NCBI GenBank assembly: GCA_036774405.1
Contig: DAIPBO010000012.1
Span: 1 to 64,000 of the forward strand
Reading direction: 5' to 3'
DNA: 64,000 bases
Source of the DNA: JAAYDS01 sp012729155
Lineage (GTDB): Bacteria > Chloroflexota > Anaerolineae > UBA1429
Shown here in pieces: positions 51,763 to 59,839 of this stretch (positions are counted from its first letter, which is position 1; each line of letters starts with the position of its first letter). Both the position numbers and the translations under genes were made by a program. The notes beneath the pieces were generated by a model. The model was not told where the DNA came from and made no database searches. It saw nothing but the letters and a program-made list of their open reading frames with translations.

Positions 51763-53505
51763 TCAGTGTCGACCAAACTCGCGCTCCAACTGGGTGGCGC
51801 TCAGATGTACCATGGTTGGGCGCCCGTGAGGGCAGGTGTGGGGCAGAGCCGTGGCCTCGAGCTGGCGGATCAGGTCACGCATTTCGAGGATGGAGAGGGT
51901 TTGCCCGGCGCGGACGGCCGAATGGCAGGCCACGGTGAACAGGGCCTGATCTTCCCACGAAAAGCCGTCACCGCCCTCTACCGCTGCATCGAGCAGCTCG
52001 AGCAATGCCGCGACCAGATCATAGCCAGCCAGGCTCGCCGGGATGCGTTTGATCAGCACCGTGCTGGGGCCAAAGGGTGCGATGTCGAACGCATAGTTGG
52101 CGAGCTCCGCGGCATGCTCTTCGAGCAGGGCGGCCTGTTGCGGCGTTACATCGAGAACGATGGGTTCGAGCAGCTCCTGGCCAGGCACGTTGAGCGCGGC
52201 TCGCTGCGCACGCAGCGCCTCATAGCGAATGCGCTCATGGGCGGCGTGCTGGTCGATGAGGTACATGCCCCCGGGCCCCTCTGCCACGATGTAGGTCTGG
52301 GCGATTTGGCCGACCACACGGAGCATGGGCAGCCGCTCGGTGGGCGCGGTGGCATCAGGCGAGGCGGGCTGGTGTTGGGTCTGGGGTGTGACCCCCGGCG
52401 AGAGCGGCATCTCGTGTTGCGCGGGGGTATACACACTCACCACGCGCGAGGCGCCGTCGCGGCGCCAGGCCGCCGTGGATGTGCCTGGCACCAGGCTCAC
52501 CGGCACCGGATACTGTGCCTGCAGGGTTGCGCGCACGGCCCGCTGCACCGCCGCAAACGCCAGGCGCGGATCTCTGAAGCGCACCTCGCGCTTGGTGGGG
52601 TGGATGTTGACGTCTACCTGCTCGGGGTCGATCCTGATATTCAGGATGACGATGGGAAAGCGGCCCTGCGGCAAGAGCGTGCGGTAGGCCTCTCGAATAG
52701 CAAAAGAGAGGGTCTGATCCTGTATCCAGCGGCGGTTGACGAACAGCACGATGTCGTTGCGATTGGAGCGGTGCACCGAGGGTGCAGCGACGAGGCCGTC
52801 GACAGCGATGCCGTTCGGCTCTCTGGCAGGTGCGTCGACGGGCAGCATCTCTTGTGCTACGTCCAGGCCATAGAGCGCAAGCACCACATCCTGCAGCGAG
52901 CCCGTGCCATTGGTGCGCAGCATCTGGCGATCGTTGTGTTGGAGGCGCAGGCGCAGCTCTGGGTAGGCCAGGGCATAGCTCGAGATCAGGCGACCGATGT
53001 GCCCCGCCTCGGTGGGGTCGCTCGACAGGAAACGCAGTCTGGCAGGTGTGTTATAGAACAGGTTCTCGACCTGCACCGTGGTGCCTGGCGGGCGCGCCTG
53101 GGCTGAGCGCTGAACGATCTGGCCGCCCTCGAGGCGCAGGGTGACGCCCGCCAGGGCTTTGCGCGTGCACGTGGAGAGTGTGAGGTGCGACACGGCGGCG
53201 ATGCTGGCCAATGCTTCGCCGCGAAAGCCCAGTGTGCGGATGTGATAGAGCTCCTCGGCAGAAGAGAGCTTGCTGGTGGCATGCCGCTCAAAGGCCACCT
53301 CGACCTCGTCGGCAGCGATGCCGACCCCATCGTCACTCACACGCATTAGCCGCTTGCCGCCCTGGACAATGTCGACGCCGATCTGACTCGCGCCAGCGTC
53401 GATGGCGTTCTCGACCAGCTCTTTGACTACCGAGGCCGGGCGCTCGATCACCTCGCCAGCGGCGATCTTGGCGGCGATGTCGGGCGGCAGCACGCGGATG
53501 GGCAT
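51763..53505 (-). CDS. mutL: DNA mismatch repair protein MutL, endonuclease type
   Basis: A 580-residue protein. The GHKL ATPase N-terminus has AAGEVIERPASVVKELVENAIDAG, RVSDDGVGI and RTLGFRGEALASI. A variable linker spans about 330-390. The C-terminal dimer/endonuclease domain has DQHAAHERIRYE (metal motif), ACHSAVRAG and CPHGRP. The DQHA(x)2E(x)4E-type motif marks a nicking MutL, as in organisms without MutH. mutS is not in this window. ATG 53505 has AGGAAG; TGGTACAAT upstream (53541-53549) may be an extended -10. Confidence 0.95.
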   Translation of the reverse strand: MPIRVLPPDIAAKIAAGEVIERPASVVKELVENAIDAGASQIGVDIVQGGKRLMRVSDDGVGIAADEVEVAFERHATSKLSSAEELYHIRTLGFRGEALASIAAVSHLTLSTCTRKALAGVTLRLEGGQIVQRSAQARPPGTTVQVENLFYNTPARLRFLSSDPTEAGHIGRLISSYALAYPELRLRLQHNDRQMLRTNGTGSLQDVVLALYGLDVAQEMLPVDAPAREPNGIAVDGLVAAPSVHRSNRNDIVLFVNRRWIQDQTLSFAIREAYRTLLPQGRFPIVILNIRIDPEQVDVNIHPTKREVRFRDPRLAFAAVQRAVRATLQAQYPVPVSLVPGTSTAAWRRDGASRVVSVYTPAQHEMPLSPGVTPQTQHQPASPDATAPTERLPMLRVVGQIAQTYIVAEGPGGMYLIDQHAAHERIRYEALRAQRAALNVPGQELLEPIVLDVTPQQAALLEEHAAELANYAFDIAPFGPSTVLIKRIPASLAGYDLVAALLELLDAAVEGGDGFSWEDQALFTVACHSAVRAGQTLSILEMRDLIRQLEATALPHTCPHGRPTMVHLSATQLEREFGRH

Positions 53506-53567
53506 GGTGGGCGCTTCCTTTTGTGGCGCTGATTGGGCTCATTGTACCACATCGCCAGAGCGTCGGC

Positions 53568-53596
53568 TTGACGAGCCCTGGTGGCCCCACTATGCT
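53568..53596 (+). promoter_or_regulatory. Promoter of the DMT exporter gene
   Basis: TTGACG (53568-53573), 17 bp, TATGCT (53591-53596). Confidence 0.6.
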
Positions 53597-53624
53597 CGCA
53601 TGATCTTTGCAGGGGGCGATGGCG

Positions 53625-54530
53625 ATGGCACGTGGGGGCAGGCCAATAGCGCGGCGCTACTATCACTGGTTGGCGCTGGTGCTGGGCATCCTCGCCACAT
53701 CGACCGGCTCGATCATCATCCGATTGGCCGACGCGCCGGCCCTGGCGGTGGCCGCCTGGCGGCTCAGCCTGGCGACGTTGCTGCTTTCGCCACTATCACT
53801 GGGCCCGCTGCGGCGCGAGTGGGGCGGGTTGACGGGCCGCGAGCGCTGGCTGCTACTGGCCGCAGGCGGCTGCCTCTCGCTGCATTTTGCCTTTTGGATT
53901 AGCTCACTCGACTATACCAGCGTCTCTAGTTCCGTGATCCTGGTGTCTACCAACCCGCTGTGGGTGGCGTTGATCTTGCGGTTCGTGCTCAGAGAGCAGA
54001 TCGCTGGGCGCAGCGTGGTTGCCATCGTGGTGGCGCTGGCCGGCGCTGCCATCATCGGCGCTGGCGACCTGACCCTCTCGCCGCGAGCTCTGTTGGGCGA
54101 CCTGCTGGCGCTGCTTGGGGCCGTTGCGGGCTCTGCCTACTTTATGTTGGGGCGCGCGGTGCGCCGCAAGCTCTCGACACTGGCCTACGTCTGGCCGTGT
54201 TATGCCGTCGCAGCGATCTTGCTCATCGGTTACACCCTGGCGGCGGGCCAGCCGCTGTTGGGTTATGGCCTGCCAACCTACGGCATGTTTGCTCTGCTCG
54301 CCATCGGGCCGCAGATACTGGGGCATTCGTCGTACAACTGGGCGCTGGGCTACTTTACGCCGGTGTTGGTGACCATTGCGCTGCTGGGCGAGCCGATTGG
54401 CGCCTCGGTGTTGGCCTTTCTGGTGCTGGGCGAGGCGCCGCCGCTGGGCGTCTGGATCGGTGGCCCGCTGATCCTGGCGGGCATGCTGCTGGCCGCCTGG
54501 CAAGAGGGACGGCGCCAGCTGGCTGGTTGA
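53625..54530 (+). CDS. EamA/DMT-superfamily transporter
   Basis: About 301 residues with ten hydrophobic segments and two EamA repeats. The first is from GILATSTGSIIIRLADAPALAVAAWRL; the second from GDLLALLGAVAGSAYFMLGRAVRR. The exporter-like marker YTSVSSSVILVSTNPLWVALI is present. These are drug/metabolite exporters, often for amino acids; the cargo is unknown. ATG 53625 gives the best spacing to AGGGGG; ATG 53619 is also possible. Its stop overlaps the -35 of the next gene. Confidence 0.85.
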   Translation: MARGGRPIARRYYHWLALVLGILATSTGSIIIRLADAPALAVAAWRLSLATLLLSPLSLGPLRREWGGLTGRERWLLLAAGGCLSLHFAFWISSLDYTSVSSSVILVSTNPLWVALILRFVLREQIAGRSVVAIVVALAGAAIIGAGDLTLSPRALLGDLLALLGAVAGSAYFMLGRAVRRKLSTLAYVWPCYAVAAILLIGYTLAAGQPLLGYGLPTYGMFALLAIGPQILGHSSYNWALGYFTPVLVTIALLGEPIGASVLAFLVLGEAPPLGVWIGGPLILAGMLLAAWQEGRRQLAG

Positions 54531-54555
54531 CCTGGGCGTTGACTGGCCCTATAGT
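54527..54555 (+). promoter_or_regulatory. Promoter of the aminotransferase gene
   Basis: TTGACC (54527-54532), 17 bp, TATAGT (54550-54555). The -35 overlaps the TGA stop of the exporter gene (54528-54530). Confidence 0.7.
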
Positions 54556-54630
54556 GCGACGAGTAGGCGCGAGGGAGCGAGCATCGAGACGGTGCAGCCC
54601 TCGCGCTCGGCTATACAGGGAGGTTCAGAC

Positions 54631-55851
54631 ATGACCATGAACTGGGAAGCGCTCTACAGCGAGCGTCTGGGCAGCATGACAACGTCAGTTATCCGCGAGA
54701 TCCTCAAAGTGGCCCAGTCGCCCGAGGTGATCTCGCTCTCGGGCGGGTGGCCCGAGGCCGATCTCTTTCCCACAGAGCAGCTGCAAGAGGTGGCCGCCCA
54801 CGTGATGCGCGAGACGCCTCGTGAGGCGCTGCAATATGGCCTGACCGATGGCTCCATCGGGCTGCGCCAGCTGCTTGCTGAGCAGATGCAGGCCCAGGGC
54901 GTGCCCGCTGGGCCAGAGAATATCCTCATCACGTCGGGCTCGCAGCAGGCGCTTGATCTGCTTGGGCGCATCCTGCTCGACGAGGGAGACTGTGTGATCG
55001 TCGAGGCGCCCACCTTCCTGGGGGCAGTGCAATCGTTCAAGGCCTATGGGCCCCGTTTTGTGCCACTGCCGCTTGACGGCGATGGCGCCTGTGTCGAGCT
55101 CTTGCCCGAGCTCATCTCCAGGCACAAACCCAAGCTGATGTATCTGCTGCCGACGTTCCACAACCCGGCCGGCGTCTGCCTCAGCCTCGAACGCCGTCGC
55201 CGCGCGGTTGAGATTGCCAGCGAGATGGGCGTGCCTATCGTCGAAGACGACCCCTATGGCCAGCTACGCTACTCGGGCGAACCGTTGCCTACGCTGGCGG
55301 CGCTGGACAGCGCCCGTTGCTCGGCCCATGGGCCCCGTTTGGGCAACACGGTGATCTATCTGAGCACATTTTCCAAGACGCTGACGCCAGGGTTGCGTGT
55401 GGCCTGGGCCGTGGCCCCCGTCGACGTGGTGCAGCAACTGGTGATGGCCAAACAGGGTGCCGATCTGATGACCAGCTCGCTCTCGCAAGAGATCGCGGCC
55501 GAGTTCATACGGCGCGGCTGGCTGCCCGGCCAGGTGGCGCGCATCCGCGATACCTACCGGCTGCGTCGCGATGCCATGTGCGCAGCCATCGACGACTTTT
55601 TCCCCAGCGAGGCAAGCTACTATCGGCCCGAGGGCGGCCTCTTTCTGTGGGTGACGCTGCCCGAGGGGCTCGACGCCACCGCGCTCTTGGCCGAGGCAGC
55701 AGTACACCAGGTGGCCTATGTGCCCGGTCAGCCCTTTTTCGTCGATGGCCGCGGCACCAACACCCTGCGCATGTCGTTTGCCAGCGTGCCGCCCGAGACG
55801 ATCCGCGAAGGGGTGCGCCGTGTGGGCGAGGTGTTCAAGGCCCATCTGTAG
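54631..55851 (+). CDS. PLP-dependent aminotransferase (class I/II, LysN/2-aminoadipate-like)
   Basis: A 406-residue protein. It begins with a region like 'SERLGSMTTSVIREILKVAQSPEVISLSGGWP'. It has ITSGSQQALDLLGRIL, PTFHNPAG, PIVEDDPYG and the PLP lysine in STFSKTLTPGLRVAW. This is the fold-type I layout of 2-aminoadipate/MocR-type aminotransferases without a DNA-binding domain. The amino donor and acceptor cannot be told. ATG 54631 has AGGGAGG. It follows the DMT exporter, which might export a related amino acid. Confidence 0.88.
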   Translation: MTMNWEALYSERLGSMTTSVIREILKVAQSPEVISLSGGWPEADLFPTEQLQEVAAHVMRETPREALQYGLTDGSIGLRQLLAEQMQAQGVPAGPENILITSGSQQALDLLGRILLDEGDCVIVEAPTFLGAVQSFKAYGPRFVPLPLDGDGACVELLPELISRHKPKLMYLLPTFHNPAGVCLSLERRRRAVEIASEMGVPIVEDDPYGQLRYSGEPLPTLAALDSARCSAHGPRLGNTVIYLSTFSKTLTPGLRVAWAVAPVDVVQQLVMAKQGADLMTSSLSQEIAAEFIRRGWLPGQVARIRDTYRLRRDAMCAAIDDFFPSEASYYRPEGGLFLWVTLPEGLDATALLAEAAVHQVAYVPGQPFFVDGRGTNTLRMSFASVPPETIREGVRRVGEVFKAHL

Positions 55852-55926
55852 CAGGGGGCGGGGCGCAAGCTTGACCACAACGGCGAACGGCCTAGAATCG
55901 TTGCCATAGTCAGAGGGAGAGTTGCT

Positions 55927-56160
55927 ATGCCGCTGTACGAATTCCACTGTCATCATTGCGGCGAGACCTTTACGGTACGCCGTTCATTCTCGGCCGCTAA
56001 GGAACCTGCTCCGTGCCCGAGCTGCGAGAGCGACGACACCACGCGCGCCTTTGCCACGTTTGCCTGTATGGCCAAGGGCAGCGGTGGAGAGACCTATTCA
56101 GTTGGCGGAGGCGGTTGTGCTGGCTGCGCTGGCGGGCACTGCGCGACCTGTGGCCATTAG
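55927..56160 (+). CDS. FmdB-family zinc ribbon protein
   Basis: A 77-residue protein. MPLYEFHCHHCGETF and PCPSCESDDTTRAF give the two CxxC knuckles of the FmdB-like zinc ribbon, followed by a Gly/Cys-rich tail with three more CxxC-like pairs (CAGCAGGHCATCGH). Family members are small putative regulators of unknown target. ATG 55927 has GAGGGAGAG. A terminator follows within 20 nt, so it is a separate unit from tgt. Confidence 0.9.
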   Translation: MPLYEFHCHHCGETFTVRRSFSAAKEPAPCPSCESDDTTRAFATFACMAKGSGGETYSVGGGGCAGCAGGHCATCGH

Positions 56161-56178
56161 CGAGAGCCTCGTTCATCC

Positions 56179-56211
56179 ACGGGCTGCACATTATCAGGTG
56201 CGGCCCGTTTT
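56179..56211 (+). terminator. Rho-independent terminator after the zinc ribbon gene
   Basis: An 11-bp stem (56179-56189 / 56198-56208, one G-T wobble) runs into TTTT. Confidence 0.8.
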
Positions 56212-56232
56212 CGTATGTGCAGGTTGCCCTCT

Positions 56233-57426
56233 ATGACGTCCAAGGCATGGTCAGTACAATTCGATCTACAGCATACGGATGACGCCACCATGGCGCGCGT
56301 CGGTGTGCTGCACACGCCGCATGGTCAGGTGCCCACACCGGTTTTCTGCCCGGTGGGCACGCAGGCCACCGTCAAGGCCATCACGCCGCGCGAGTTGCAC
56401 GACTTGCAGGCTGGGATGATTCTGGGCAACACCTACCACCTCTACCTGCGCCCTGGTGCCGAACTCATCGCGCAGCTCGGCGGCCTGCATCGCTTCATGG
56501 GGTGGGATGGCCCCATCCTCACCGACAGTGGCGGCTTTCAGGTGTTCAGCCTCGAGGGGTTGCGGCGCATCGGCGACGACGGTGTGATGTTCCGCTCGCA
56601 CATCGATGGCTCGACGCACACCTTTACGCCCGAGTTGGTGGTCGACGTGCAGGAAAAGCTCGGCTCTGACATCGCCATGGTGCTCGACGAGTGCGCCGAA
56701 CCGCATGACTATGACTATGCAGTGGCGGCCATGGAGCGCACGCATCGCTGGGCCGAGCGCTGTCTCAAGGCCCATCGTCGCCCCGATCAGTCTCTGTTTG
56801 GCATTGTGCAGGGGGGCATCCACGCAGACCTGCGGCGGGCCAGCGCCGAGGCCATTGCCAGCATGGGGTTTGCAGGGCATGCCATTGGTGGGTTGAGCGT
56901 GGGCGAAACCAAGGCCGATATGCTGCGTATTCTGGATGTTGTCACGCCCCTGCTGCCGCCCGAGCGGCCGCGGTATCTGATGGGGGTGGGCTCGCCCGAA
57001 GACCTGGTTGAAGGCGTGGCTCGCGGTGTGGACATCTTTGACTGCGTGTTACCCACGCGGTTGGCGCGAAATGGCGCCGTGTTCACCCCCGAGGGACGGC
57101 TCAACCTGCGCAATACGGCGCATCGAGACGATCCCCGGCCCATCCAAGAGGGCTGCGGCTGCTATACCTGTCAGAACTTTTCGCGGGCCTATCTGCGGCA
57201 CCTCATCGTCGCGCAAGAGATGCTCGCTGCGCGGCTCAACACGCTGCACAATCTGCACTTTTTGCTCGACCTGATGCGCCGCATGCGCACTGCCATCTTG
57301 GAGGGCGCGATGGCATCATTCCGCGAGGCGTTCTGGGAGCGCTATCAGGTGGCCGATGCTGTAGCCCGTGAGCACAACCGTGCTCGCTGGAACAGCCGAG
57401 CACGCCGCAGCAGTGCCGGTAAGTGA
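56233..57426 (+). CDS. tgt: Queuine tRNA-ribosyltransferase (tRNA-guanine transglycosylase)
   Basis: A 397-residue TIM-barrel enzyme. It has LGNTYHLYLRPG, ILTDSGGFQVFSL (acid/base Asp), GIVQGG, HAIGGLSVGE, GVDIFDCVLPTR (nucleophile Asp) and zinc site CGCYTCQNFSRAYLRHL. It exchanges guanine 34 for preQ1 in GUN-anticodon tRNAs. ATG 56233 is preferred; an in-frame ATG at 56215 is possible. uppP follows 33 nt later. Confidence 0.96.
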   Translation: MTSKAWSVQFDLQHTDDATMARVGVLHTPHGQVPTPVFCPVGTQATVKAITPRELHDLQAGMILGNTYHLYLRPGAELIAQLGGLHRFMGWDGPILTDSGGFQVFSLEGLRRIGDDGVMFRSHIDGSTHTFTPELVVDVQEKLGSDIAMVLDECAEPHDYDYAVAAMERTHRWAERCLKAHRRPDQSLFGIVQGGIHADLRRASAEAIASMGFAGHAIGGLSVGETKADMLRILDVVTPLLPPERPRYLMGVGSPEDLVEGVARGVDIFDCVLPTRLARNGAVFTPEGRLNLRNTAHRDDPRPIQEGCGCYTCQNFSRAYLRHLIVAQEMLAARLNTLHNLHFLLDLMRRMRTAILEGAMASFREAFWERYQVADAVAREHNRARWNSRARRSSAGK

Positions 57427-57459
57427 CAAAAACCTGGGCGGTGACGGAGGCGTGTGGAC

Positions 57460-58263
57460 ATGACGGTTTGGGAGGCCATTCTGTGGGGCATGCTGCAGGG
57501 CGCAACCGAGTTCTTGCCGGTGAGCAGCTCGGGCCACCTGGTGTTGGTGCCGTGGTTGCTGGGCCGCTCGGCGCCAGGGCTGACCTATGGCGTGATCGTG
57601 CATACCGGCACGCTGCTGGCCATGGTGGTCTACTTTTGGCATGACATCTGGGCGTTGCTCGATGGTTTGCTGCAGAGTTGGCGACAGCGCGAGCTGACGC
57701 CTATGGGGCGGCTGGCGCTGATGATCGCGGTCAGTGCTATTCCGGCGGGAGTGGTGGGCTTGCTGTTCGACGACTACCTGGAGGCGGCGTTTGGCGAGCC
57801 AGCGGTGGTGGCGGTGCTGTTGCTGATCACCGGCGCCGTGTTGGCCCTCAGCGAGCATTTGGGGCGCCGTGAGCGCCCGCTGGAAGCGCTCTCATGGCGC
57901 GATGCAGTGACCATTGGCCTGGCGCAGTGCGTGGCTCTTTTGCCCGGCATCTCGCGTTCGGGCAGCACCATCTCGGCAGGGATGCTGCGGGGGCTCGATC
58001 GCGAGGCGGCGGCTCGCTTTGGCTTCTTGATGGCGCTGCCGTTGCTCGTGGGCGCTACGGCCCACGAGTTGCTTGGCATGTCGGGCGGGGGAGGTCAGGT
58101 GGCTGGCGGACTGCTACTGGTCGGGTTCGTAGCGGCAGCCCTGACGGGTTACGCGGCCTTGCGCTTGCTGCTGGGCCTGGTGCGCAGAAACGGCCTGTGG
58201 CCCTTTGCCATCTATTGCTGGGCGATAGGTCTCTTTGGGCTGGTGATGGTGGCGGTGCGGTGA
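57460..58263 (+). CDS. uppP: Undecaprenyl-diphosphatase UppP (BacA)
   Basis: A 267-residue membrane protein with about eight hydrophobic segments. Both UppP signatures are present: EFLPVSSSGHLVLV near the N-terminus and PGISRSGSTISAGM. It recycles undecaprenyl pyrophosphate for cell wall or glycan synthesis, at the membrane outer face. ATG 57460 is best spaced from GGAGG (a GTG at 57454 is only 3 nt away). Its TGA overlaps the GTG of the next lipoprotein gene. Confidence 0.95.
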   Translation: MTVWEAILWGMLQGATEFLPVSSSGHLVLVPWLLGRSAPGLTYGVIVHTGTLLAMVVYFWHDIWALLDGLLQSWRQRELTPMGRLALMIAVSAIPAGVVGLLFDDYLEAAFGEPAVVAVLLLITGAVLALSEHLGRRERPLEALSWRDAVTIGLAQCVALLPGISRSGSTISAGMLRGLDREAAARFGFLMALPLLVGATAHELLGMSGGGGQVAGGLLLVGFVAAALTGYAALRLLLGLVRRNGLWPFAIYCWAIGLFGLVMVAVR

Positions 58264-59117
58264 TACGCGGCTGGCGGCTGTGGGCCTTGTTGGTCACTCT
58301 CATGCTGGGTGGGTGCCAGGCGCTGGTGACGCCGCTGGGGCATGACGTGGCCGCCGTTGAGCCCACCGCCGGAGACGATGGCGACCTGGTGAACCTGGTT
58401 GCCTGCTGGGAGGCCGAGCCGCTGGCCGAGCTGCTGCGGATGGCCTATGAAGCGCAGTATCCCAGCTCGGCGGTGCTGGTCAACCTGACCAATAGTCAGC
58501 ACGCCATGGAGCTGCTGCAACGTGGCGAGGCGTCGCTGGGGCTGATAGTGACGATGGCCGATCAGGAACCCCAGGTGCCCACAGGCTGGATCACTCGGGA
58601 GCTGGCTGTGGATGCCGTCGCGCTGGTGACTTCGCCTGATCTGGCAGTGGCCAGTATCTCGCCCGATGATCTGTCTCGGCTCTATGCCGGGCAGGTGGTC
58701 GACTGGGCCGATCTAGGGTTCGGCGAGGGACAGCCTGCCTTTGTCACGCGCGAACGGGGCACGGTGCTGCGGCTGCTGTTCGAGGAGCGCATCATGGGTG
58801 ATCGCTCGATCTCGACAGCAGCGGCCGTGGTGCCCCACAACCACGCAATGCTAGAGCTGGTGTCTACGACGCCGAAAGCGCTGGGCTATGTGCCCGCAAC
58901 TCTGGTCGACGATCGTGTGCGGGTGGTGGCACTCGATGGCAAGTTGCCCACGCATAGCGAGATCGAAAGGGGTAGCTATCCGCTGCGCTCTAGCCTGTGG
59001 CTAGTGATGCCCGTCTCTAGCGAAGGGCTGGCCGATGGTGGCGCACTACGCCTCGCCAGCTTCGCCCTTGGCGCCCGTATGCAGCGCGAGATCAGCGCTC
59101 GGTACGTGCGCCCTTAG
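58260..59117 (+). CDS. PstS-like phosphate-binding-type lipoprotein
   Basis: A 285-residue lipoprotein. The signal peptide ends in LMLGGC (Cys at 19). The mature part has the layout of the PstS/PBP-like family: segments reading 'ELAVDAVALVTSP', 'ISPDDLSRLYAGQVVDWADLG' and 'TPKALGYVPATLV'. It probably binds an oxyanion or another small ligand. No Pst permease or ATPase is adjacent. The GTG start overlaps the uppP stop (GTGA). Its stop interlocks with the convergent hydrolase gene. Confidence 0.78.
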   Translation: MIRGWRLWALLVTLMLGGCQALVTPLGHDVAAVEPTAGDDGDLVNLVACWEAEPLAELLRMAYEAQYPSSAVLVNLTNSQHAMELLQRGEASLGLIVTMADQEPQVPTGWITRELAVDAVALVTSPDLAVASISPDDLSRLYAGQVVDWADLGFGEGQPAFVTRERGTVLRLLFEERIMGDRSISTAAAVVPHNHAMLELVSTTPKALGYVPATLVDDRVRVVALDGKLPTHSEIERGSYPLRSSLWLVMPVSSEGLADGGALRLASFALGARMQREISARYVRP

Positions 59118-59743
59118 GGCCGCACATAGGGATTGCCGGCGCGTTCGAGCGCGATAGTGGTCTCGGGGCCATGCCCTGGATAGACCACCGTCTCGGGTGG
59201 AAGAGTGTACAGGCGCTCGCGGATGGACTGTGCGAGGATGCGCTGGCTGCCACCGGGCAGGTCGGTGCGACCGATGCTGCCGGCAAAGAGCGCATCCCCG
59301 CAGAACACCACGCGTTCGCTGGCGAGGTAGAATGATAGCCCGCCGGGCGAATGGCCCGGGGTGAGCAGGCAGGCGATCGTCAGTTCGCCGAGCCCCAGCG
59401 TCTCGTTGTCAACGAGTAGACGCCCGGCCTTGACCGGCGAGATACCGCCCTGGGCGAACAGCTTAAAGATGGCGGGCGGCCTGGCCAACGGTTCGGCCTC
59501 GTGGGCGTGGATGCAGACCTCGGCGCCTGTCGCCTCAACCAAGCCATTGACGGCGCCGATATGGTCGAAATGATAGTGAGTGAGCAGGATGTACCGCAGC
59601 TCGAGGGCCTGCTCTTTGAGCAGGGCGAGCACGCGCTCGGGCTCAGCGCCCGGATCGATGACGGCCGACGGGCCGCCCCGCCCGTCGGCCAGCAGGTAGC
59701 AGTTGGTCTGCAGCGGGCCGAGGGCCAGAGCCTTGAGTAACAA
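59114..59743 (-). CDS. MBL-fold hydrolase, glyoxalase II-like
   Basis: About 209 residues. It starts LKALALGPLQTNCYLLAD, then has VIDPGAEPE, the intact metal motif LTHYHFDHIGAVNG, LLTPGHSPGG, VVFCGDALFAGSIGRTDLPGG and VYPGHGPETTI. It binds two metals and probably hydrolyses a thioester or similar bond (glyoxalase II type). TTG 59743 is chosen because GGGAGG lies 6 nt upstream and the family start follows. It contrasts with the eroded MBL protein at 5081-5938. Confidence 0.88.
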   Translation of the reverse strand: MLLKALALGPLQTNCYLLADGRGGPSAVIDPGAEPERVLALLKEQALELRYILLTHYHFDHIGAVNGLVEATGAEVCIHAHEAEPLARPPAIFKLFAQGGISPVKAGRLLVDNETLGLGELTIACLLTPGHSPGGLSFYLASERVVFCGDALFAGSIGRTDLPGGSQRILAQSIRERLYTLPPETVVYPGHGPETTIALERAGNPYVRP

Positions 59744-59839
59744 AACGTGCCTCCCATCGGTGCTGATAGCGTCGATCCTAGTCAGCGCCGGGGGATGCGT
59801 CAACTGCGACCCTGGTCGCGCATATGAAGGAGTCTCGCC

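Noticed and set aside
51700..53106. Plus-strand open frame opposite mutL
   Set aside because: Composition follows mutL in reverse, with no recognisable domain.
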